This document shows positions 11,291-21,344 of a DNA stretch of 64,000 nucleotides, piece by piece. The number at the start of each line of letters is the position of its first letter. Positions within the stretch are counted from its first letter, which is position 1. This stretch comes from Rhinatrema bivittatum (taxonomy: Eukaryota; Chordata; Amphibia; Gymnophiona; Rhinatrematidae), in assembly GCF_901001135.1 (NCBI RefSeq), contig NC_042615.1, positions 673,372,977 through 673,436,976 on the forward strand, written 5' to 3'. The position numbers and the translations under genes are program-made. The notes below the pieces were generated by a model, which searched no databases, had not been told where the DNA came from, and saw nothing but the letters and a program-made list of their open reading frames with translations.

Positions 11291-11335
11291 GTTCTTTTCT
11301 TTACTTCTGCCATTTTGCTGCTCCTGTTTCCTGCT

Positions 11336-11800
11336 CACAAGGAAAGGAGAGGGGAAAGGAATCCTGATTGTAATAAATTGCACCAGGTAGTAGGAGGAGG
11401 AAGAGCTTGGGGAGGGCTTAGAGGCTGGAAGTGACTGGATGAGAAGGTGGGAGAAGGACATAGGGAGCAGGCAGAAAGAAAGTGAGGGAAACAGGAAATG
11501 GTGAGAAGAGGGGAGGACAGAGTCTATAAAGGAAGAGAGAAAGGATGAAGGGGAAAAGAATGAGATAGTGACTCATTAAGGGGGGAGATGAATCTCTAGA
11601 AGGACAGGCATGGGGGAAGAACTGTGGTAGTGTGAGAAGGGGGAATATGTAGAGTGAGAGAGAGATAAGGATTAAAAGTGGGAGAAAGAGCCATATATTG
11701 AGAGGAAAGGGGAGGAAGACCTGAAGTAGTGAGGGAAGGGGATGAGCAGTGAGGGAAAGAGCCAAGGAAGTGAGGCTGTGGGTCATCTGGTAGACCCCAT
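11336..11800. repeat. Polypurine tract
   Basis: About 460 bases are almost entirely A and G on the + strand (ggaggaggaagagcttgggg, agagagaaaggatgaagggg). The long minus-strand open frames here are a composition effect. Confidence 0.75.
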
Positions 11801-11984
11801 CCCATCCACTGATAGCCTAAGCAGAGAAGATGCTGCGGGCTGCCAGTGGACCCCATCTCACTAGCAGCCAAAGTAGAGCGGAGGCCACTTTGTTATCCTG
11901 ATCTGATGAAGGCCAAAATGAAGAGATGGGCCCATGGCTGCCAGGAGAGCAAGTGGAAGAAAAGCCCCTGTGTGTTTGAAAAGA

Positions 11985-12290
11985 AGTGCAAATGTGTGGG
12001 TGTGTGTGTGTGTGTGTGTGTATGTATGAGAAAGGGAGTGCATTGTATATATGTGAGAGAGAAGGAAAATGTGAGAAAGGTAGTATGAATGTGTGGGAGT
12101 GCGTGAGCAAGAAAGGGCATCTGTCTGTGTGAATGTATGTGAGAGAAGGAACATATATGGGTGTGTGTGCACACACGCAAGTGGGAGAGAGGAACTGTGT
12201 GCATCTGAGGCAGGAAGCATGAGTGTGTGAGTATGTATGAGAGAAAGAAAGTGTATGTGCATATATGAGAGAAAGAAAGAGAAAGTTTGT
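11985..12290. repeat. GT microsatellite and degenerate GTGTGAGAGA minisatellite
   Basis: A (TG)10 core at 12001-12020 is followed by repeated gtgtgtgag and gagagaaagaaag words. Open frames on the minus strand encoding His/Thr-rich peptides are artefacts of this repeat. Confidence 0.85.
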
Positions 12291-12309
12291 GTGCCTTCCC
12301 TCCCCCACT

Positions 12310-13030
12310 AATCCACAACAATTTCAAGGTGACTGGAAACCAAAGGTTCTCAGGTATAAAGAGCAGGATATTTTGTTTTATTCTTATTAGTTTTAATTAT
12401 TGTCTGTTATTTGATGTTTGTTCTTTTGAAATATTTTACTGGTGTTTGGGAAATTAAAAAAAATATGAGTTCATAATCATTGGATGTTTATTATTCAGTT
12501 ATCTTGAAATATTTATTTTCATTAATATGGTTTAACTATTATGATTGTTTTATATTTCTTGATTTTATTATTTTATGATGAATGATGATGTTTCTGTTGT
12601 TGCACTGTATACGAGTGTGCCTTGTTGCAGTTTCCAGTTCAGTTTTTGTCTGCAAATTTTTATTTATTCTTTATGGTCACCTTCAGTGTTACTGAAGATA
12701 CCTCTTATACACTGAAACCGATATCCAAGAGAGGTGTGTTTAGCCAAACCGAATGCTCATTTTGCCTGTTCTCAGTCAGCCAAAGCCAGTGAGCAAGGAA
12801 CCGAGAACTACATTTTTGCTGCTCTATTATTCCCAAACAAGGTTACATATGCTTCCTTTTTAAAGGCACAGTCCCTTTTCTATGCAGAAACTAGTACCAA
12901 ATCACCACACTCACATTCACTTGAATAGCACTCCATAAACATATCCTCATGCACACTGCCACACACATAACCAATATTGTAGTCTTTTTTCATATTGCTA
13001 AAAATTGTTTATTAAAAAAATACATTCTTA
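12310..13030. other. AT-rich intron, nothing recognised
   Basis: No gene, RNA or named repeat was seen. Confidence 0.45.
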
Positions 13031-13034
13031 GATG

Positions 13035-13620
13035 GTAAGTTTCAAAGGGGTGCACACTGATGCATGTGCATCGGCATGCACCCAGGGACGTGGCAATTTT
13101 ATAACATATGCACACATAAAAGCATATGTTATAAAATAGCTTGGGTGCACTGAGCTAAGCGCCCTGTTTTACAATTAGGTGTGCACAGTTGTGTACATCC
13201 AGGAACAAACCATGCAAGTGGGGAAATTTTATAACTGGCGCACATCCACGCCTTGACCAGTTTCAACACTTCGTCCTTTAGTACGCCTAGTGAAGAACTA
13301 TATCCTCGAAACCTCCCTGGTTTAACAGCCTGTACTCCCCCGAGATACTCTCAGGGATGGCTGTATTTTTTTTTTAACTTACACCTCCTCCATAACAGAA
13401 GTTCCATGGCACTGAATCTGGGCGCGTGCCCAAGTGCATAAGTATTTGTGCACACATCTCTTGGCCCTGCCCCAAAATGCCCATGCATGAAAAGCCTGGC
13501 ATGCACCAAAATCTGGAGATGTGCATGCATGTAAACCATGCCCACACCACTCCCCTTTTTGAATAGGAATGAAATCTTTACACATCAGGAGATTCACGCG
13601 TGTAGGTGACTTTTAAAATC
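13035..13620. repeat. Miniature-element-like block rich in TGCATG and inverted ttataacatatg words
   Basis: The segment aattttataacatatgcacac faces gcatatgttataaaat within 60 bases, as in the elements at 1879 and 42785. The outer ends (gtttcaaa and ttttaaaatc) are only weakly inverted. The segment 13255-13400 looks like an inserted foreign sequence. Confidence 0.45.
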
Positions 13621-14507
13621 CACTGGGTGCGTGCATGTCCTACATGAGTGCACATCTCCAGATTTTGGTTTATGCCAGGCTTTTCACCTCTTAATGTAAA
13701 GTCATTTATAATTAACAGTTAGCTATAGAAATTAAATTATGTAATTGACTGAGGGGTTTTTTGAAGCTTGGGTTCTCAGAAGAAACTGTCTTAATGCTCC
13801 TAAATTTTTTTAACATCTAAAATATTCACATTATCCTGCATACCAAGTTTCTTCAATTTGTATCCCTTTTTTGAAGAGTTATTGTGCCATATTTCCCATA
13901 TGTTGGAAAGTGTAACAAAAAAAGAGATATGTGTGTTTCTGGGGGATTGTATTGGAGGTTTGTTTGTAGGGAATAGTATGTGTGTATGGACAGTGTTTTC
14001 TGAGAGGGGTTGTGTATGAAGGCGTGGAAGTGAAAGTAGATGTGCACACAATTCTGACTGATCAAAATCCTTCATGGTGTTAATAATAGTGACCCTCATT
14101 CTTGCAGGATATAAAAGCCTGTATCAGCAGTTAACTGAATTCTCCTCTCATTAACGAAACCTTTTCTTTTGGTTGCCTAATATTATTTAAATCTAGTAGC
14201 ATGAGAATTTTCTTTACTTCCCACATAATGGGGTTTATTTACTTAGGTGTCATACTTATGTCTAGCATGAGTGAATCTCAATATGCTTAACACCACTGGT
14301 CTAGGGTATTTTTCTTTAATAGCCTTGTGCCCACTTGATTTTGAAGTCTTTATGAAACTTCAGCTGCAGAAGTTCTGATCAGAAATGTTTCCATAAACTT
14401 GATTAGGTCTGGTCTTTTGCATTTCCTCTTTCACTCCCAAATAGTTTAGTTTATTCATAATTTTAATATACTACATTTCTATTTTGAAACAATTTACTAT
14501 AAATACA
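13621..14507. other. AT-rich intron, nothing recognised
   Basis: No feature supported. Confidence 0.45.
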
Positions 14508-14515
14508 TCAGATAT

Positions 14516-14851
14516 TAGAGATGTACTTCGTTTTCAGCCTGCCGCAGGAAATTTCGTATTTCCCGCAGTTTGGGCCATTTAAATTTGGAGGGACCCGAAT
14601 TTCAGATTAGTGCACACTAATTCCCGTTAGTGCGCGCTAACATTTTTATATTAGCGCGCACTAATGGGAGTTAGTGTGCACTAACTTGGAGTTAGTGCAC
14701 ACTAACCCTGTTAGGGCACGCTAAACCCAAAAACAAATGTTTCCCAACATTTCAGGAAAAACTTGTTCAGGATTCAGGCTCCCTGAACCAGGACGAATTA
14801 GGCAATTTCATTGAAATTGCCTAATTCATCCTAGCTGAATACACATCCCTA
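14516..14851. mobile_element. hAT miniature element with TTAGTGCGCACTAA repeats
   Basis: The terminal inverted repeats are tagagatgta and tacacatcccta. The 8-bp target duplication tcagatat is exact (14508-14515 and 14852-14859), as made by hAT transposases. The centre (14608-14730) has six near-palindromic units of the type ttagtgcacactaa, ttagtgcgcgctaa. No ORF; it would depend on an autonomous hAT in trans. Confidence 0.88.
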
Positions 14852-14859
14852 TCAGATAT

Positions 14860-16020
14860 ATCAGAGGTAATAATAACAATCATATAAAATAACTTAAAAC
14901 AAAATAGCCCTACCTAAAACAATCTTCTTTATAAAAGTACATAAAATAATATCAACCAAATCAAGTTCAACAAAACACATTCTAATAAATTCAGTACCCA
15001 ATATATAACACAAATGAGATAAAATAAAATAGAACAACAGAGATTTAAAAAATAACGAAATAACATACACATAGAACAAATCCAATAATTTCACACAACA
15101 GAAAAGTTGTTTTATATATGAAAAATACAAGAAATGTTAAATAAATAAACCCTTCAGCCTAAATTTGGAGCACCATAACAGTAGAAAAATGCCATTGCTT
15201 TCAAAATTTCATCAATTATTCTACTATGGAAACGTATTCCATTGCTTTCAGTATTCTCCCATCAAGTTGTTTCTCCAACTCCTATTCATTTCTTCCAGTC
15301 ATCTTTGAATCTGCTTTAGTGCTTTAACCTTTTCTTGTACTCTTTGCTGTATCCTGCAGTGCCCATGTTTTAACCTCATTCTCCTCCATCCTGGACTGAA
15401 AAGGACCTGAGTTGTACTGACATTCCTGCCACTTTAGATTTAATTTGCTTTCTATCTTCCTAAGATTCATGTATAAGATTCCATATACTTTTGCATATGC
15501 TTTTTCAAAAGGAAATATCTGTATTTTTCTGGTGTCATATTTGATTAGGCTGGGGGCTTGGCTCTGGTTTGAGCTGTTGATTCTATTTTTCCAAATTTGA
15601 CTGCTACCATTCTCCATATATCTACTTAAAACTGGTTGATATATTAGCATGCACAGTGCTTCAATTTATGTTCATTTTTGGCCTATATAATCATTGAGGA
15701 AATCTTAAAAACCTATTCAGTTTGCAGCCCTCAAGAACTGGAGGTTCCCTTCCCTTTCTTTACAGATAGATCCCTGCAGGAGCTCACCTCCATGCATCCG
15801 CTTCATAGCTGGTTCAATAGCATTCCCCATTTTGGTAAGGTTTTTAACTGATACTATCAGTTCCAACTTGAATTGTTGTAGTTTGTATAGCTGAGTATTC
15901 TTTTCAGGCCTAAATCAAATGCCACTGACTAGTGACTAGTCTATCTCCTCTGAAAAATAATTCATGTTTAAAATATGTAATTGGTCGATCCAACATTATT
16001 TGGTAGATAATCAAAGACAC
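14860..16020. other. AT-rich intron with one unexplained minus-strand open frame
   Basis: An open frame of 108 codons on the minus strand (15324-15650) reads as an ordinary-composition peptide (KIESKLNLKWQECQ) with no domain I recognise. It could be a fragment of an old retroelement. No second feature was seen. Confidence 0.35.
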
Positions 16021-16023
16021 TGA

Positions 16024-16412
16024 GGGGCTGATGCAATACAGTGCACTCAGCTGACCCTAGCGCCTCCTTGCTAGCGCAACGCCCTAATTTCTTGTAAAAT
16101 TAGTTCCGTTATCGCTATCCTTCTCGCCTACTTGTTGCAATTTTGTGCGATGCTCTCTACTTTTAGAGCCTCAAACCGTCTTCTGCCAGTTGTCCAATTT
16201 CCCCCCTCCCTGTTTATTGTAATTTTCCTCCTTCTAGTTGAAATGTAAACCGATATGATGTGTACTTTAATGTCGGTATAGAAAAGCTGTTAAATAAATA
16301 AATAAATAATTTGGATTTTGCATGGCGCCCCTCTTGCGGGCAACATGCATGCATTAAGAAAATGGGCGCTGATGTTTCAGTGCCCGCTTTCCACGATTTA
16401 TATTGCATCGGC
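16024..16412. mobile_element. Miniature element (ggggc-gatgcaata ends) with an L2 tail inside
   Basis: Ends tgaggggctgatgcaata and tattgcatcggcccctca are inverted repeats of about 18 bp. Related ends occur at 19187-19732 and 54145-54726. Within it, about 16190-16310 is an L2 3' tail (aaccgatatgatgt, tgtcggtata, then taaataaataaataa), so the L2 arrived later. Confidence 0.75.
16240..16308 (+). mobile_element. L2 LINE 3' tail
   Basis: A hairpin-forming ccgatat...atgtcgg precedes taaataaataaataa. It is nested in the miniature element around it. Confidence 0.75.
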
Positions 16413-16479
16413 CCCTCAGTGGGTAAGAAAAATACTTAATTTTACCAAATTATCTTCATCTAAATTTTAAATTAAACCT

Positions 16480-17345
16480 TTGTCTAGCCAGCTAAAACTT
16501 AACCAGCTAGATTTAGGGATCTCAGACACTATTACCTTATCTTAACTGGTTAGTGCTGAAATCAGAACTAGTCCTCTTACAGCTGTACACATAACTACTA
16601 TAGAGGGCCACCAGCCCAGTGTGATCCTATCTGCCTCTTTGTAAAACTTTGACAGGGAGGATTTACTCCTCCCCCCCTTCTCCAAGGCATTCAGCCTTCC
16701 TGTCACCTCTTTATAAAACTTTGATATTTTGATGAACACAGTTCCCCTTCCCTAGGGTGTCCTCCCTACTCTAGATTTCAGTGGCAGGGAGGGAATATCA
16801 CCTGGGGGACTGTTAGCCCCTTGCCATTTTTACAAAGCAGTGGCAGAGAGAGAGGAAATCATTGAGGTTGCCAACCCCCTGTCAATTTTGCAAAAGGCAT
16901 CTGGGACTCAGGATACTACGGGGGCTAGGCAGCCTCTGCAAAAGTTTTATAGGGAGGGAGTGATTGTTAGAAGTGCTGGTGATCCCCCCCCACAAAATTT
17001 TTACAAGGAGGTCAAATGGTTGAGTGATTGTGCTGGGAGCTGTTGGACCCAGCACAAATTTTTCATTTCAGTGGGAAGGGGTGGGGATGCTGAGAAAGAG
17101 TTTTTGAGCTTCCCTCCTGCTGGGCATTTTCCTTCTAATGGAGGAATCTGGCAGTTAAGTGTAGGCCTGTTGATGCAATGCCTAGATTTAACCAGTCAAG
17201 TTGGGTAACTAGAACTAAAAATCAGAGCTAGTATGAGAACTTCCCCCCAACCTCATCTCCCCCCAGGTTCATAAAGATTTTGACTGGCTAAATTTAGTCA
17301 CCTAATGAAATTTTAGGGGGCTAGCTGTAGCTGGGTAGTCTGGTC
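16480..17345. repeat. Complex inverted-repeat block
   Basis: Outer parts are roughly inverted: tctagccagctaaaac near 16482 against gactggctaaatttagtc near 17281, and aatcagaactag near 16560 against a direct copy aatcagagctag near 17220. Inside, the word ctttgtaaaactttgacagg (16637) and its reverse (caaaagttttatagggagg at 16938) recur in both orientations. It resembles a decayed fold-back transposon. No duplication of the target was found. Confidence 0.45.
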
Positions 17346-18000
17346 AATTTTCAAAGTTTTGTTCAGCCAACAGGCTGCAACTGTAGATAACTTTTGAATA
17401 TTGACTTGTATGTGAATTATTTCTGTTCAGGAGGTATTCAGTAGTTTGTTTTTTTTCTTATGGCTGCTTTTTGATATTACAATTTTTATCTTATACACCA
17501 TGAATCAATCAGTGCTTCTACTAAAGAGATTCATTAGAGTTTAATAATAAAAGGCCTACTGCAATGAAACACAAAATTTAAACTAAAAGTGCAATAAAAT
17601 CAAAGCCTTTCTTTAAAGCTCTGAATTGTAAAGGTTCTTTCATAATGTATTAATGGAAAGTATTCCATTTAAATATATTCATGGAAAGGACAAAAAAGTA
17701 TCTCCGGATTTCTTGTAGCCTATCCTGTGCCTCTTGGCAGGATCCGCTATATCAACTATTCAAAACAGATGTTTATCTAGTATGAACCGTTGTTCCAGTA
17801 GATAACACCATTCTTTTTAATGTTATTCCTAATGTACAACTTATATTTTCTGCACTGCAATTTCTTATTGTTGTACTTATTCAAGTTCTGTGCTACATAT
17901 TTTAGATGTAGATTCATTTTATGATTGTGGGTCATTTTTATAGTGCCAGTTAATGATTAAGTTAATTATTTCTGAAGATCTCTAGGAACATTTGTGAAAT
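17346..18000. other. EDIL3 intron 1, 3' end, nothing else recognised
   Basis: AT-rich sequence leading into the pyrimidine tract of the splice acceptor. No repeat was identified. Confidence 0.5.
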
Positions 18001-18022
18001 CTTTATTTCTTTCATTTCACAG
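18001..18022 (+). promoter_or_regulatory. EDIL3: Splice acceptor of the EDIL3 exon
   Basis: A pyrimidine-rich run followed by cac-ag ends at 18022, immediately before the EGF reading frame. It fixes the exon start and its phase (1). Confidence 0.85.
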
Positions 18023-18151
18023 GAGAAGTGTGTGACTCCAACCCATGTGAAAATGGGGGCATGTGTTTACCAGGTTTGACTGAAGAATCTTTTTCATGTG
18101 AGTGTCCTGATGGCTTCACAGACCCCAACTGTTCTAATGTTGTGGAGGTTG
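18023..18151 (+). CDS. EDIL3: EDIL3 exon 2 (first EGF-like domain), host gene
   Basis: EDIL3/DEL-1 is a secreted, integrin-binding matrix protein with three EGF repeats followed by two discoidin domains. This exon encodes 43 residues including CDSNPCENGG and SCECPDGFTDPNC, giving the six-cysteine EGF pattern. An acceptor preceded by a pyrimidine tract (tttctttcatttcacag) ends at 18022, and a donor gtaagtgt starts at 18152. Both junctions are phase 1, as expected for a single-domain EGF exon. The product resembles the first EGF repeat of vertebrate EDIL3, which starts soon after the signal peptide, and it ends at VVEV, where the known EDIL3 transcript continues into a tiny alternative exon. 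The reading frame is open, with no damage. No other EDIL3 exon was found by eye. Another EGF protein such as MFGE8 or a Notch relative is possible, but the NPCENGG...CPDGFTDPNC combination favours EDIL3. Confidence 0.88.
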
Positions 18152-18159
18152 GTAAGTGT
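18152..18159 (+). promoter_or_regulatory. EDIL3: Splice donor of the EDIL3 exon
   Basis: The sequence gtaagtgt follows the codon for the last Val plus one base. It is a near-consensus U1 site and gives a phase 1 junction. Confidence 0.85.
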
Positions 18160-18379
18160 AAGCATAGATAATGGAAATGATAAAGTGCTTCATTAGCGTG
18201 ATATTTTTTGTTTATTTCATATGATAATTACTGCCTTAATGTTGTCACTGTGGTTTTCATGTTTATGAATGTTAGGCTATCACATTTTCTAGGGTTTACT
18301 TTGGAATTACTAAAATATGTTTTTTATTTTTCTTTTAATTATTTTTACAAAAGTTTCCAAAAAATTTATTAAGAATAGT

Positions 18380-18775
18380 GGGCCGTATTTTCAAAGCTCT
18401 ACACACATAAATCCATTTGCCGCTGTGCTGGGGGATCGCATGCCGACAGGCACAGAAGGTAAAATAAAATTTTGGGGGAGGTTTAGGATAGGGCTGGGGA
18501 GGGATAGGTTAGGGGAAGGAGTTGGAAGGTTAGATTAGGGGGAAGGGAAGTTCCCTCACAGGCTGCTCCGAAATGGGAGTGGCCTGGGAGGGAACGGGTG
18601 AAGCCTGCGGACGTCGACGCGCAGGGTGCACAATTGTGCAACCCCTTGTGCGCGTCGACCCCCGATTTTATAACATATGCGTACCTGTGCACATGTTATA
18701 AAATCGGGCATCCATGTGTGCGTGCCGGGTAGCACGTGCACATGTACACCCTCGCACTTCTTTGAAAATCTACCC
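18380..18775. mobile_element. Miniature element of the gggccagatttt family
   Basis: Begins gggccgtattttcaaag and ends ctttgaaaatctaccc. It contains gattttataacatatgcg facing gcacatgttataaaatc, as at 1879-2413. It lies 230 bases downstream of the EDIL3 exon, well clear of the donor. Confidence 0.7.
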
Positions 18776-18897
18776 AATTTGTGCAAGATTACAGTTTTTG
18801 TTTCTGCCATATACAATCAAACTGGGGACTTTATACTAAAAGTTTTCTCCCATTTTTGTGTCCATGGGAAAAATGCTTAGAGTTCAATATTGAAAAA

Positions 18898-18936
18898 GGT
18901 TTGTCGGGGTAATTTTTAAGTTACCCCTGACAAACC
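18898..18936. repeat. Short hairpin
   Basis: Arms ggtttgtcggggtaa and ttacccctgacaaacc pair with one mismatch around an 8-base loop (tttttaag). Confidence 0.8.
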
Positions 18937-19186
18937 CTGAGATTTCAATTATTCATCTCACCAATGTGCAAAATTTACCTGAGTAACATTTTATTTTGAT
19001 AAAATTTAAAGTAAAAAGAAGGTGGATAGGACATTTTTGCATGGGGCTTGGGTTTATCCAGCCAGCACTGATATTCAGCACTACCTGGTTAAACTTACCA
19101 GGGTGAATCTGTTTTGACAAAACACTATCCTAAAGTTATGTATTTTATTGTTACCCATTTTGATTCCATTTGGCATTACAAATAGT

Positions 19187-19732
19187 CAGGCCAATACAGA
19201 ACAGTGCGCTAGGCCGAGCGCACAGTTTAGCCCCCGTTTGACTGCATGTTTTACATGCGCTATTATTACCCCTTATACTGTAAGGGGTAATAGCGTGTGG
19301 AAAATGCACGTCCAAACCCCCCCCCCCAAAAAAAAACTAATAGCGCTCATCACATGCAAATGCATGTTGATGAGCCTATTAGTTATCCCCCCGGGATACT
19401 GAAAGTAAAATGTGCGGCCAAGCTGCACATTTTACTCTCAGAAATTAACACCTGCCCAAGGCAGGCATTAATCATGGACAACACCGGGAAAGTGTGCAGA
19501 AAAAACTGCTTTTCTGTATACCCTCCAACTTAAGTCGATATTAAGTCGGAGGTCCCCCCCAAAAAAAAAAAAGCTGTCTGCCGGCCCGCAGGTTGGAAAA
19601 CAGATGCTCAATTTTGCCAGCGTTCGTTTTCTGAACCTGTGGCTGACAGGAGAAGTGCCTGGGTGCACGTCGGGAGAGCAGGCGCTCAACACGGAGTGCC
19701 AGCTCTTCTGCGTGTCTTTTTGAATCGGCCTG
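19187..19732. mobile_element. Miniature element (caggcc ends, ATGCAATA family)
   Basis: Starts caggccaatacag and ends gaatcggcctg. Internal short palindromes include taccccttatactgtaaggggta, a reverse pair ctaatagcgctcatcacatg/catgttgatgagcctattag, and ttaacacctgcccaaggcaggcatta. The element at 54145-54726 carries the same internal words (gcctgctccaggcaggc, gcgctatcccatt), so both belong to one family. Confidence 0.7.
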
Positions 19733-20140
19733 TATTAAAGTAAACTAAATTAAACCTGGGTAAACTGGTGCTGCCTGCAGTGTTGCTATCTGACCTCCTA
19801 GTACATAGATCCTAAAATGTGCATAGTTGTAAATTTTGAAAACTCGATTTAGATAAGATTTAAAAGCAGATGCTGTTTGTACTGTTGACACTTGACACTT
19901 TTTTTTTTTTTTACAAAAACAAAATTGTTAATCTGAGTATCATGGTTAAATTCCAATACAAATTGAGCAGTCTGGGCTGCTAAAATTTAGTTTGTAGCAG
20001 GAATTTACAGTAGATATGCTCATGAATAAAGGTGTGCGAGCAATCTGAAGTCAAACTCAAAGCTGAACCAGGTGAATTTCAGCTTGGTTCAGGTCAGTGA
20101 AAAATGCAGATTTTCATAAGAACTGCCTTTTTCAACCCAT

Positions 20141-20749
20141 GTGTACAATATCACTTCTATCTTAAAACGTCACTGGTCCCTGTTATCTTTGCATGAGGTT
20201 TTCAATTATCCATTACGCTTTTCTTTTTGTCGTGGGAAAAATTTGAGAAACATGTTGGTCCATTCACATTTTCAATCTAATCCTACCAATGATTTAGCTG
20301 TCACATTAGGTCATCAATCTTGTGGACAATGTTCAGTGTGCCCTTTTGTTCTCTCCACCAATAGTTTTGAACATCCCACTGCACATAAAAAATTGTCTCT
20401 TAGATTCTCCACTACTTGTCATTCACGAGGAGTAATTTATGTGATTTTGTGCCCCTGCCCAAAATTATATGTGGGTAAAACTACCAGACAGATACGTACT
20501 CGTATCATTGAGCACCGGTCAAACATTCGTACTGGCCGTGAATCTGCACCGCTTGTCTCCCATTGGCAAACAGCAGGGCATTCTGAGGATGATTTGAAAT
20601 TTTTGGTGATTGATTTGCTTCATCCGCCATCTCGGGGAGGAAATTTTTCTGAAATGCTTATCCGCAGAGAACAGAAGTGGATCTTTACACTCAATAGCCT
20701 GCATCCGGCAGGACTAAACAATGAGATTGAGTGGCAATATTTCCTTTAA
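20141..20749 (+). CDS. Penelope-like polyprotein C-terminus: linker plus GIY-YIG endonuclease
   Basis: Penelope-like elements fuse a reverse transcriptase to a GIY-YIG nuclease that nicks the target. The open frame of 202 codons starts at a non-ATG codon and is open further upstream (FSTHVYNITSILKRHWSLL), so it is a fragment rather than a true start. The linker has CGQCSVCPFV, a CxxC pair typical of these proteins. Then come GVIYVILCPCPKLYVGKTTR (the G-I/V-Y and Y-V-G parts), RTRIIEHRSNIR with the conserved Arg and His, and LVSHWQTAGHS. It ends at a natural TAA after LNSLHPAGLNNEIEWQY. The frame has no break, so the insertion is fairly recent or lightly decayed. Confidence 0.85.
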   Translation: MYNITSILKRHWSLLSLHEVFNYPLRFSFCRGKNLRNMLVHSHFQSNPTNDLAVTLGHQSCGQCSVCPFVLSTNSFEHPTAHKKLSLRFSTTCHSRGVIYVILCPCPKLYVGKTTRQIRTRIIEHRSNIRTGRESAPLVSHWQTAGHSEDDLKFLVIDLLHPPSRGGNFSEMLIRREQKWIFTLNSLHPAGLNNEIEWQYFL

Positions 20750-21109
20750 TATATAGTATTGTCTGGCATATGATTGCATTTATTGTATCCTTCTTAATAC
20801 AATTCTTAGCTTTGCATGACTTATTTGCTGTATCCATTTAATTGAGCGTCGGGTTTGTCCTATCCTGATTGGCTGACTTATTCGCTTCCTGATTGGTTGT
20901 ACAAAACCGCGCCAAAATTCCCTTTTAAAAACGCTGTGTTTGGTCTAGCCGCCCGCTCTCCTTGCCGATTCAGCTGTGTGAATCCCTCAGCTTACTTTAA
21001 GGTATGTGTTCCGGCGTCAATAGATATACTCTGTACCCTTAAATTGGTCCATCACTTTTAACACTTATGTTTTGTTGTTTTCTTCTGGCCATTGTTAAAT
21101 TTATAGATT

Positions 21110-21160
21110 GTCCCTCCCGACGCAGCCTTCGGGCGAAACACGGGGTCCGTGTCGGGGGAC
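21110..21160 (+). ncRNA. Hammerhead-like fold in Penelope 3' region
   Basis: Stem I gtccctc (21110-21116) pairs with gggggac (21154-21160). The core ccgacgca is followed by stem II gcc-ttcg-ggc, then gaaac, then stem III acacgg-ggt-ccgtgt, ending in gtc, the usual cleavage triplet. The core differs from CUGANGA at two places (U to C, and C where A is expected), so activity is doubtful. Confidence 0.5.
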
Positions 21161-21344
21161 CCTGAAGCAGTTATTTACTTGTGCATGTTATGAAAATAGG
21201 AGTGGCCTACTTGAACGTTTAAAATAAACTCTTTGATGATAAAACCATTGGACCTGTATCCTCTTTGCACTCCCTGTGGACTGTATACTAATATTTGGAG
21301 TGCTGCTCTGCTCCTCCTGTATATTTGGATATATCCCACCTTAA

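Larger units (their letters stand above)
20101..21235 (+). mobile_element. Penelope-like element, 5'-truncated
   Basis: Only the end of the polyprotein, with its GIY-YIG endonuclease, and the 3' region are present. The 3' region carries a hammerhead-like fold (21110-21160). The reverse transcriptase is missing, in line with the usual 5' truncation. The right limit is set by the start of CR1 coding sequence at about 21340. Confidence 0.8.

Noticed and set aside
11418..11871. Minus-strand Leu/Pro/Ser-rich frames resembling a membrane protein
   Set aside because: They are the complement of a polypurine tract.
11817..12327. Minus-strand frames of 133-163 codons rich in His, Thr and Ser
   Set aside because: They lie in a GT/GA minisatellite; composition explains the lack of stops.
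15324..15650. 108-codon minus-strand frame as a gene
   Set aside because: No recognisable domain, promoter or splice context, so it is not called as a gene.
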